NCBI GenBank assembly: GCA_949743955.1
Contig: CATJVQ010000037.1
Span: 1 to 64,000, forward strand
Direction: 5' to 3'
Source: an uncultured Oscillospiraceae bacterium
GTDB taxonomy: Bacteria; Bacillota; Clostridia; Oscillospirales; Ruminococcaceae
Length of the DNA: 64,000 bases
Part shown: positions 1-6,106 of the stretch, piece after piece
Position numbering within the stretch: the stretch's first letter is position 1
Layout of the letters: each line of letters opens with the position of its first letter
Program-made: the position numbers and the translations under genes
The notes under the pieces: generated by a model
The model's input: the letters and a program-made list of their open reading frames with translations, nothing else
Databases searched by the model: none
Told to the model about the DNA's origin: nothing

Positions 1-2
1 AA

Positions 3-155
3 GCGGAGATGGAGAAGGCGCTGGGGGAGGAGGCGTATGAGCGTACACTGGGGGAACTGGAGGAGGCGCGGGAGTACTTCCTGCGGGAGCGTGTCCGCCA
101 GGCGGCGGATGTGGCTGTCAACGCCCCCTTTTCCGGCATGCCGTATTTTTACTGA
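3..155 (+). CDS. C-terminal fragment of an unidentified protein
   Basis: An open frame runs from the window edge to a TGA at 153-155 and gives about 50 residues. The fragment is rich in Glu, Ala and Arg, looks helical (AEMEKALGEEAYERTLGELE) and ends in NAPFSGMPYFY. I do not recognise the family from this tail. The 5' part lies outside the window, and no clear terminator follows it. Confidence 0.55.
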   Translation, partial: AEMEKALGEEAYERTLGELEEAREYFLRERVRQAADVAVNAPFSGMPYFY

Positions 156-211
156 GATGGTGAAATGGGCAGGCATATGAGAGGAATCCCGGCTGGATTT
201 ATGGAAAATAC

Positions 212-240
212 TTGACAAATTTGTCAAATTGCTATAAGAT
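212..240 (+). promoter_or_regulatory. Sigma-A-type promoter with a perfect palindrome over the -35 box
   Basis: A consensus TTGACA lies at 212-217. The -10 is either TATAAG at 233-238 (15-bp spacer) or TAAGAT at 235-240 (17-bp spacer). The -35 box forms the first arm of TTGACAAATTTGTCAA (212-227), a perfect 16-bp palindrome. A dimeric regulator bound there would block RNA polymerase. The downstream gene encodes a sigma factor. Confidence 0.75.
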
Positions 241-285
241 ACAAACGGATCGGAATCATAAAAAAGCAAGAGGATTGTGGTAGGC

Positions 286-876
286 ATGGCCAGCGCGGAC
301 GCCGGGCAGGTTTCACTCTCCGATAGAGAGCTGCTCAGCCGGGCGCGTGCGGGCGGTGCAGACAGTGAAGAGGCGCTCGGCATTTTGTGCGCGCGGTATT
401 TTCCGCTGTGCCGCCGCCTGGCCCGGCAATATGCGCCTTCCCCCGCCGATGCGGACGATTTCGTCCAGGAGGGGACACTCGGCCTCATCGAGGCTGTCCG
501 CCGCTACGACGAGAGCCGTGGGAGCTCGTTTGAGAGCTATGTGCGCCGCTGTGTCAGCTCCAAGCTCCTCTCCGCTCTCGAAGCGATGCACACCTTTAAG
601 CGGCGCGCTAATGTCGGATGTCTCCCGCTTGAAAATCAGCCGGAGCTTCTGTCTCCGGCGCCGGAAACCCGAATGATTGAGCAAGAGGATTTTCGCCGCC
701 GCAGCCGCCAGATCCTGTCGCTTCTTTCCCGTTCCGAGCATGAGGTGCTGCGCCTGTACCTGCGCGGGCAGTCTTACGCGCAAATCGCGGTGCAGCTGGA
801 CATCTCACAGAAATCGGTTGACAATGCGCTTGGACGTGTCCGCAGGAAACTTCGATCTGCTTTAAGGAACCCGTGA
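286..876 (+). CDS. SigH-like RNA polymerase sigma factor
   Basis: This protein of about 196 residues has sigma-70 region 2 near residues 30-95 (ADDFVQEGTLGLIEAVRRYD) and a C-terminal region 4 helix-turn-helix (YAQIAVQLDISQKSVDNALG), the layout of SigH/ECF-like alternative sigma factors. ATG 286 is preferred: AAGAGG at 269-274 sits 11-12 bases upstream, whereas the in-frame GTG at 277 lies almost on top of it. SigH controls stationary phase and early sporulation in spore-formers, but I cannot assign this paralogue's regulon. Its promoter carries a 16-bp palindrome, so transcription is probably repressible. No anti-sigma gene is adjacent. Confidence 0.85.
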   Translation: MASADAGQVSLSDRELLSRARAGGADSEEALGILCARYFPLCRRLARQYAPSPADADDFVQEGTLGLIEAVRRYDESRGSSFESYVRRCVSSKLLSALEAMHTFKRRANVGCLPLENQPELLSPAPETRMIEQEDFRRRSRQILSLLSRSEHEVLRLYLRGQSYAQIAVQLDISQKSVDNALGRVRRKLRSALRNP

Positions 877-1041
877 GCAGCCCGTCTTGTTTTCGTGCTT
901 GTCCCCCGGAGAGGCGTGCAGCCTCCTTTTATTCCCTTTTCCGGTTAGCGGCCGAAAGGCTTCTAATGTTTAAAGTGCCTTTTCCTAATGCAGCGTATGG
1001 CTTGGGAGCGGCAAATCTTTTTTAAGTGAGGTATGAGAACC

Positions 1042-1314
1042 ATGTACGAAGACAAGACACTGGTATGCAAAGAGTGCGGCTCCGAGTTCGTTTTCACGGC
1101 CGGTGAGCAGGAATTTTACGCGGAGCGCGGCTTCGAAAATGAGCCCCAGCGCTGCAAAGCCTGCCGCGACGCCCGTAAAAACAGCAAGCGCGAGCGGGAG
1201 ATGTTCACCGCCGTCTGCGCCGGCTGCGGCAAGGAAGCCAGAGTCCCCTTTAAGCCCCGCGAGGACCGCCCGGTCTATTGCAGCGAGTGCTTTGCCAAGA
1301 TGAACGACAGATAA
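1042..1314 (+). CDS. Zinc-ribbon (CxxC-x17-CxxC) domain protein
   Basis: This protein of about 90 residues has two treble-clef-like modules: CKECGSEF paired with CKAC in the first half, and CAGCGKEA paired with CSEC in the second. It matches the small probable zinc-ribbon proteins common in Firmicutes, whose function is unknown. ATG 1042 is preferred over ATG 1033 because GAGG then lies 10 bases upstream and the protein starts MYEDKTLVC, as family members usually do. It is a monocistronic unit followed by a strong terminator. The cysteine pairs suggest zinc binding and the basic linker might contact nucleic acid, which is inference. Confidence 0.82.
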   Translation: MYEDKTLVCKECGSEFVFTAGEQEFYAERGFENEPQRCKACRDARKNSKREREMFTAVCAGCGKEARVPFKPREDRPVYCSECFAKMNDR

Positions 1315-1328
1315 ACATCGTCTGTAAC

Positions 1329-1363
1329 AAAAGCGGCACAGCCCTTGGGCTATGCCGCTTTTT
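1329..1363 (+). terminator. Rho-independent terminator after the zinc-ribbon gene
   Basis: The stem AAAGCGGCA (1330-1338) pairs with TGCCGCTTT (1353-1361) and continues into a T run. An in-frame ATG at 1352 for the next gene falls inside this hairpin, which argues against that upstream start. Confidence 0.85.
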
Positions 1364-1390
1364 CCGTATAAAGCTGAGGAGGAAACCGAT

Positions 1391-1873
1391 TTGCCTAAGC
1401 CAGTGAAGACCAACGCCATGCGGATTCTGGAGAGGGAGGGCATCGGATATCAGGCGCATTCATACGAAGCATCCGGCCCGGTAGACGGGGTACATGCCGC
1501 ACAGATGCTCGGCGTCGATCCGGCGCGGGTATACAAGACCCTCGTTACGCGCAGTACGGGCGGGTACTGTGTCTTTGTCATCCCTGTAGCGGAGGAGCTC
1601 GATCTGAAGGCGGCGGCGCGCAGTGTCGGGGCGAAGGCGGTGTCGATGCTGCCGCTCGCGGAGCTGCTGCCTGTCACCGGCTATGTCCGCGGCGGGTGCT
1701 CGCCGGTCGGGATGAAAAAGGCGTTCCCCACCGTTATCGACGAGAGCGCCCTCGCGCTGCCTGCGCTGTTTGTCAGCGCGGGAAAAATCGGTGTACAGCT
1801 GGAGATGTCCCCCGGCGATCTCCTGCGTGCGGCCCATGCGAAGACCGCTCCCCTGATCCTGACAAAGGAATAA
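1391..1873 (+). CDS. ybaK: Cys-tRNA(Pro)/Cys-tRNA(Cys) deacylase, YbaK/EbsC family
   Basis: This 160-residue protein matches the YbaK family, which hydrolyses Cys-tRNA(Pro) made by prolyl-tRNA synthetase mischarging. Visible family features are the N-terminal HSYEA segment, ARVYKTLVT with its conserved lysine, FVIPVAEELDLK, and the late glycine-rich GYVRGGCSPVGMKK loop. The start is TTG at 1391: GAGGAGG (1376-1382) is eight bases upstream. The longer frame from ATG 1352 begins in the preceding terminator. The gene converges on the HAD gene with only 3 bp between stops and no terminator between them. Confidence 0.92.
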   Translation: MPKPVKTNAMRILEREGIGYQAHSYEASGPVDGVHAAQMLGVDPARVYKTLVTRSTGGYCVFVIPVAEELDLKAAARSVGAKAVSMLPLAELLPVTGYVRGGCSPVGMKKAFPTVIDESALALPALFVSAGKIGVQLEMSPGDLLRAAHAKTAPLILTKE

Positions 1874-1876
1874 ACA

Positions 1877-2701
1877 TCACGTCTGCGCGAACAGGTACCG
1901 ATCGATAAGCTCCGCGACGGCGCTGTGGTTGTTGTCCCCAACCGTTATGTCCGCCGCCGCCTTGACGCGGTCCGGGGCGTTGTCCACCGCCGCGCCGAGC
2001 GACGCTGCCCGCAGCATCTCAATATCGTTGTCAAAGTCGCCGATGGCCGCCACATCCTCGCGGGCGAAGCCGGGGACGTTCTCCTCAATCCAGCGCAGCG
2101 CGCTTCCCTTCGTGACACCGCGCGGGAGGAACTCCAGATAAAACGGCGCGGAATATGTGCAGTGGAAGGCATCCTCCCCGAAGCGATCGATAACGGCCAG
2201 CCGTACGCGCTCGAGCTGGTCGTGTTCGCCGTAGACCATTGCCTTCATCGCGCGTTCGCAGCGATCCGTGAGCGGGGCGAATGCGAAGGGCTGCCGTTCG
2301 TTTTCGATGTAGTGATCCATAATCCCGTCCCGGTTATACAGCAGGATATCCCCCGCGTGGAACGTCTGCGGGCACCCGCCCGGATAGATCTCCAGCGACA
2401 GGCGCAGAATGTCCGCCGCCAGCACGGGGTCGATGTGTTCCTCGTGCAGGAAGCGCTCTTCGGCGAAGTCGTAGACCGCCGCCCCGTTATAGAGGATGGC
2501 CGGCGCGTTGACGGGCAGCGACCGCAGAAATGGGCGCGTAATCTGTACATTGCGTCCCGAGGCGACGGAGAAGTGTCCGCCCGCTGCGGTAAAGCGCCGG
2601 AGCGCCTCGATGTTTTTCTCCGAAATCTGCTTATCGTCCCCGATGAGCGTCTTATCCATGTCCGAATAGAGTGCATGTTTATGTAAGCGTCCTTCTGCCA
2701 A
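1877..2701 (-). CDS. Cof-type HAD-IIB family phosphatase
   Basis: This 274-residue cytosolic hydrolase has HAD motif I as YSDMDKTLI, where lysine replaces the usual glycine after the second Asp, motif II in HFSVASGRN, a Cof-type cap, motif III lysine in GVTKGSALRW and motif IV in AAIGDFDNDIEML. Cof proteins dephosphorylate sugar phosphates, pyridoxal phosphate or flavin precursors, and the substrate cannot be read from sequence. The start is TTG at 2701, eight bases after a GGAGAGGAG ribosome binding site. No in-frame ATG precedes the catalytic Asp. The gene is probably monocistronic. Confidence 0.88.
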   Translation of the reverse strand: MAEGRLHKHALYSDMDKTLIGDDKQISEKNIEALRRFTAAGGHFSVASGRNVQITRPFLRSLPVNAPAILYNGAAVYDFAEERFLHEEHIDPVLAADILRLSLEIYPGGCPQTFHAGDILLYNRDGIMDHYIENERQPFAFAPLTDRCERAMKAMVYGEHDQLERVRLAVIDRFGEDAFHCTYSAPFYLEFLPRGVTKGSALRWIEENVPGFAREDVAAIGDFDNDIEMLRAASLGAAVDNAPDRVKAAADITVGDNNHSAVAELIDRYLFAQT

Positions 2702-2744
2702 GGGGCCCAGCTCCTCTCCATCAATGTGAATATTTTATGGGAAC

Positions 2745-2784
2745 CGAAAACGTCAGGGATTGAAAGCCCCCCCTGACGTTTTCG
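2745..2784 (-). terminator. Strong hairpin terminator downstream of the Rpn remnant
   Basis: A perfect 14-bp stem (2745-2758 with 2771-2784) surrounds a 12-base loop just after the stop of the decayed nuclease gene. It separates that unit from the HAD gene. Confidence 0.75.
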
Positions 2785-2786
2785 CG

Positions 2787-3445
2787 TTATTGCTTTTCTG
2801 CTTCCGTGGTCTCACTTGAAAACAGCACGTCCAGCAAGCGCAGTACGCCCCCGTCCGGCCTGCCGAGGCACAGCATGATGACGGACAGCAGATCGTAGTT
2901 CTGAATAGGTTCTATGGATTCTCCGACAAGGTGTTCTTCAACCAGAGATAGTATTCTCCCGGCGCTTCGGCGGATTCATACAGATCCAGATGCTGTAACC
3001 CTTTTTGACCTTTTCGTAGTGGAAACCGGCAAACTCCCGGCCGTATTAGGAAGGAGTCATCCAGCAGCAATAGTAAATGCCGCGTTTAAGAAGAGGATAT
3101 CCGGGACAAAAATCGTTCTGCGCCTCAACGTTGACGATAAGGCGGATCCTCTCTCCGGATCCCGGAACAACGGCCCCGAAACGGACGTCATAGGTGACGG
3201 TTCCTTCGTGTCTGGACTTATCCTCAGTGACCATTCCGTGGATCACCGGGTTTCCCTCATCCGGCAGCACCGGGACGGCGGATATCTGCGGCCGGCCCTC
3301 GATATACTTATCGGCAATATCGCAGACGTCGCAGTTTTCATATTCTGCGAGACAGGCCTTCATAATTCGTGCCAAAATCGCTTTTTCAGACGAAATACGC
3401 TTACAGGCCGCGTCATAACCCGCGCTGTCATCAATAACATGCAGT
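2787..3445 (-). pseudogene. Decayed Rpn-family PD-(D/E)XK nuclease / putative transposase
   Basis: Joining minus-strand frames rebuilds a typical Rpn/PD-(D/E)XK transposase-like protein: YDAACKRISSEKAILARIMK, then VTYDVRFGAVVPGSGE, LIVNVEAQNDF, GYPLLKRGIYYC, and a C-terminal SIWICMNPPKRRENTIS. Damage is visible in three places. The N-terminal start is lost behind an in-frame TAG near 3451. A TAA replaces the glutamine codon expected between TPS and YGREF near 3055. A frameshift follows ENTISG near 2955, after which the frame continues through EEHLVGESIEPIQNYD to the true stop at 2787-2789. Family members aid RecA-independent recombination, but this copy is very unlikely to work. Confidence 0.85.
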
Positions 3446-3613
3446 CCCTAGGCGACAGTTGTTTCCTCATCCACCACGCCTCGCCTTCTCCTCTTTCACA
3501 TTTTACCACACCTTTTCCGGGGCGTCCACTGCTTTTTGCGGGGAATGATGGTAGAGGAAGGGAAGTGAATGATCGTTTGAAAACAAAATCTTGTGAAAAA
3601 ACAGATATCCCCC

Positions 3614-3642
3614 TTGACAAAACTGTACCATTGTATTATTAT
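3614..3642 (+). promoter_or_regulatory. Sigma-A promoter of the GntR-ABC operon
   Basis: A consensus TTGACA (3614-3619), a 17-bp spacer and TATTAT (3637-3642). Nothing else recognisable lies between the Rpn remnant and this promoter. Confidence 0.85.
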
Positions 3643-3651
3643 ACTAATACA
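3632..3651 (+). promoter_or_regulatory. Candidate GntR (YtrA-type) operator
   Basis: TGTATTA (3632-3638) and TAATACA (3645-3651) form a perfect inverted repeat with a 6-bp centre across the -10 box. YtrA-subfamily repressors bind such repeats in their own promoters, so autorepression of the operon is the natural reading. Confidence 0.7.
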
Positions 3652-3680
3652 AGAGTGAATGAAGGAGGCGAGAAAAACCA

Positions 3681-4082
3681 TTGGCGTGGGATTTTGAAAC
3701 GGATCGCCCGATATACGTGCAGCTGGTGGAGCAGATACAGCTCCGGATCGTAGCGGGGGAATACCCGGCGGGAAGCCGCCTGCCGGCGGTGCGGGAACTG
3801 GCGGCAGAGGTGTCGGTCAACCCGAACACGATGCAGAAAGCGCTGGGCGAGCTTGAGCGGATGGATCTGGTCCGTTCGCAGCGCACGAGCGGAAGGTTTA
3901 TTACAGAGGATGTGAACAAAATCAGGATGATCAAGGAAAATCTGGCGCGCGAGCAGCTTGCGCGTTTTCTCGAACAGATGCAGGCCATCGGCTATAACCG
4001 GGAGGACATCCTCCGGCTTCTGGAGACGCTGCCTGAAAATGAGACGAAGGGAGAAGAGACGGATGGCCATTCTGGAATGTAA
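3681..4082 (+). CDS. GntR-family transcriptional regulator, YtrA subfamily
   Basis: This 133-residue protein has an N-terminal GntR winged helix (PIYVQLVEQIQLRIVAGEYP, then SRLPAVRELAAEVSVNPNTM) and a short helical tail, which defines the YtrA subfamily. The start is TTG at 3681, ten bases after GAAGGAGGCG. The first residues, MAWDFETDRPIYVQL, match family N-termini. It heads an operon with an ABC ATPase and permease. YtrA repressors regulate such transporters, often in response to cell-wall-active compounds. The ligand here is unknown. Confidence 0.92.
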   Translation: MAWDFETDRPIYVQLVEQIQLRIVAGEYPAGSRLPAVRELAAEVSVNPNTMQKALGELERMDLVRSQRTSGRFITEDVNKIRMIKENLAREQLARFLEQMQAIGYNREDILRLLETLPENETKGEETDGHSGM

Positions 4083-4758
4083 GGCGCTCACCAAACGCTA
4101 CAGCACGAAGGAAGCGCTTGCATCGGTGGATCTGAAGGTGGAGCCGGGGCGTATTGTGGGGCTTCTGGGCCCGAATGGTAGCGGAAAGACGACGCTTATC
4201 AAGCTCGCGAGCGGCCTTCTGACACCGACACTCGGCCAGATCCTCGTGGACGGCCGGGTGCCCGGCCCGGCGACAAAGGCGCTGGTGAGCTACCTGCCCG
4301 AGCGGACGTACCTGAGCGACTGGATGAAGGTGAAGGACGTCATCGACTTTTTCGCGGACTTCTACGCGGATTTTGATCGTGTCAAGGCGCTGGAGATGCT
4401 CGCGCGGCTGGAGATCGGCACGGGCGACCGGCTCAAGACAATGTCGAAGGGGACGCGGGAAAAGGTGCAGCTCATCCTCGTCATGAGCCGGGCGGCGAAG
4501 CTGTATCTCCTCGACGAACCCATCGGCGGGGTGGATCCGGCGGCGCGCGACTATATCCTCGAGACAATCATCGGAAACTACTGCGAGGACGCGGCTGTCA
4601 TGATCTCTACCCACCTCATCTCCGACGTGGAAAAGGTGCTCGACGACGTTATCTTCATCGCCAGCGGACGCATCGCGCTCACTTCATCTGTGGACGACAT
4701 CCGCGAGGAGCAGGGCAAGAGTGTCGACACGCTGTTTCGGGAGGTATTCAAATGCTGA
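4063..4758 (+). CDS. ABC transporter ATP-binding protein
   Basis: This 231-residue ATPase has Walker A (GLLGPNGSGKTT), a degenerate signature (MSKGTREKVQLIL in place of LSGGQ) and Walker B (LYLLDEPIGGVDP), typical of YtrB/BcrA-type ABC-2 exporters. ATG 4063 follows AAGGGAGAAGAG and overlaps the regulator by 20 bp. A longer in-frame ATG at 3958 would lie inside the regulator gene and lacks family similarity. It presumably pairs with the next membrane protein. The substrate is unknown. Confidence 0.92.
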   Translation: MAILECKALTKRYSTKEALASVDLKVEPGRIVGLLGPNGSGKTTLIKLASGLLTPTLGQILVDGRVPGPATKALVSYLPERTYLSDWMKVKDVIDFFADFYADFDRVKALEMLARLEIGTGDRLKTMSKGTREKVQLILVMSRAAKLYLLDEPIGGVDPAARDYILETIIGNYCEDAAVMISTHLISDVEKVLDDVIFIASGRIALTSSVDDIREEQGKSVDTLFREVFKC

Positions 4759-5561
4759 AACTTATCAAATACGAGCTGCGCGCCACCGCGCGTCCGCTCC
4801 TGTCGCTGTATATTATGCTGCTGCTCATCTCCGTTTTCAACCATTTCTTCTGGACCCGGGAGGTCGGGAGCACAAATGAGACCATCGATTTTCTCATCTC
4901 ACTGTTCGGCATTATCGGCTCGGTGCTCTTTGCGTTTTTGATCAGCGCCGTCCTGGCCCTGACTGTCGCGCTGATGATCCAACGTTTTTACCGCAACCTC
5001 CTCGGCGACGAGGGATACCTCATGTTCACCCTCCCCGTGCCGACATGGAAGCTCATCGCCTCGAAGGCGGTGGTCTCGGCGGTCTGGGTAATCGCCAGCT
5101 TTATTGCCGTCGCGTTGGCGGGGATGATGGTCAGCATGTCGATGCAGGATATTTTCCACAGTGCCGGCGCCGGTCTGCTCGAGCTATTTGCCGCTTTCCT
5201 GCCAGGGGGAACGCTTTCACCCGCGGAAAAGCTCTTCTCCTTCCAGGTCCTGCTGACGTTCGTCCTCCTGCTCTTTGATGTGATCCTTGCCGTCTATGCG
5301 TCCATCGCCATCGGGCACCTCTGGCAGCGCCACCGGATCCTCGGCGCGTTCCTCGCCTTTAACGGGATCTGGATTCTGGCGGTCGTCATTCTCGTGAACG
5401 TGCTGTATCATTTGATCGGCGTGATGAAGCCGTGGGTCGACGACGGTGTGTCCGGCATCAACGGGCTGCTCTCACTCGTCAACTGTATGGGGCTTATCGG
5501 CGCGGCCGCCTGCTTCTTCGTGACACTGCGCATCCTCTCGCGGAAGCTCAACCTCGAATAA
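4752..5561 (+). CDS. ABC-2-type transporter permease
   Basis: This 269-residue integral membrane protein shows about six hydrophobic segments, at residues 15-30, 45-75, 97-125, 163-190, 200-225 and 238-260. It overlaps the ATPase gene by 7 bp, so translation is coupled and the two probably form one transporter. It lacks extracellular peptidase or binding domains. The regulator-ATPase-permease order matches antimicrobial-peptide or cell-envelope-stress exporters, but the substrate is not established. Confidence 0.88.
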   Translation: MLKLIKYELRATARPLLSLYIMLLLISVFNHFFWTREVGSTNETIDFLISLFGIIGSVLFAFLISAVLALTVALMIQRFYRNLLGDEGYLMFTLPVPTWKLIASKAVVSAVWVIASFIAVALAGMMVSMSMQDIFHSAGAGLLELFAAFLPGGTLSPAEKLFSFQVLLTFVLLLFDVILAVYASIAIGHLWQRHRILGAFLAFNGIWILAVVILVNVLYHLIGVMKPWVDDGVSGINGLLSLVNCMGLIGAAACFFVTLRILSRKLNLE

Positions 5562-5569
5562 GGCAAACT

Positions 5570-5615
5570 CACAGCGGTTTTCCTGCCCTGCCGGGGCGGA
5601 GGCCGCTGTGTTTTT
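5570..5615 (+). terminator. Terminator of the GntR-ABC operon
   Basis: CACAGCGG (5570-5577) pairs with CCGCTGTG (5603-5610), followed by five Ts. Confidence 0.8.
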
Positions 5616-5640
5616 GGTGAGTGCAATATGATTTGAGCAG

Positions 5641-5668
5641 AAAAAACGGCGAAAAATCGCCGCTTTTT
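5641..5668. terminator. Bidirectional terminator hairpin
   Basis: CGGCGA (5647-5652), loop AAAA and TCGCCG (5657-5662) are flanked by an A run and a T run, so it can stop transcription in both directions. It lies at the 3' end of the decayed YoeB gene. Confidence 0.75.
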
Positions 5669-5923
5669 ACTCTGCATAGTGTCCCTTGCAGGAGGCAATT
5701 ACGATATCTCCATCTTTTCCTCGATAAATAATCCGATTTTCTTCGTCAATGCGTCTGCTCCACCAACCGCTGCGATTTTCTCTCATGGTTCAGGTTTTCC
5801 AATACCATTGCATATTTCTCTGCATATCTTTTATCAGAGCATTGATACGCTCAAGTGTTTTTTATCCTGCGTCTGCCAGTAGCAACACACTTCCCATGCG
5901 CCCTCTTCCCAAAGTAACTGCAT
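5667..5923 (-). pseudogene. Decayed YoeB/Txe-family toxin
   Basis: Minus-strand frames join into a YoeB-like RNase: MQLLWEEGAWEVCCYWQTQD, then KKHLERINALIKDMQRN, GIGKPEP, and NRSGWWSRRIDEENRIIYRG and GDIVIASCKGHYAE to the stop at 5667-5669. At least two frameshifts (after KKHL near 5845 and around GIGKPEP near 5795) break the frame, and no intact frame spans the domain. The conserved RRIDEENR segment and C-terminal His-Tyr are still recognisable. Its ATG overlaps the antitoxin stop (TGATG), as is usual for toxin-antitoxin operons. Confidence 0.82.
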
Positions 5924-6074
5924 CAGTCTACTTCTATTAGGTCGTGTTCAACCAGCTTGGCCCGTCCGGAATCAATATCGGCAATCACTTTTTCAATGTG
6001 TTTCATATTGCCTTCGGAATAAAGGGATCGGCGGACACTTCAAAAGGAATACGTTTTTCTCTGGAAACTTTTAT
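5923..6074 (-). pseudogene. Remnant of a RelB/DinJ-type antitoxin
   Basis: The C-terminal half of a RelB-like antitoxin is readable as KRIPFEVSADPF, then, after a one-base deletion near 6022, YSEGNMKHIEKVIADIDSGR and AKLVEHDLIEVD. The N-terminal DNA-binding half is absent: the sequence upstream of the VSREKR segment has no start codon in frame. It precedes the decayed toxin with a TGATG overlap, so the whole module decayed in place. Confidence 0.78.
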
Positions 6075-6106
6075 GCTCTCCTCTTATCTTTTCATAACAT
6101 ATTCTG

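Noticed and set aside
3958..4062. An N-terminal extension of the ABC ATPase
   Set aside because: It would lie inside the GntR gene. Family similarity begins at MAILECKALTKRY, and a ribosome binding site precedes ATG 4063.
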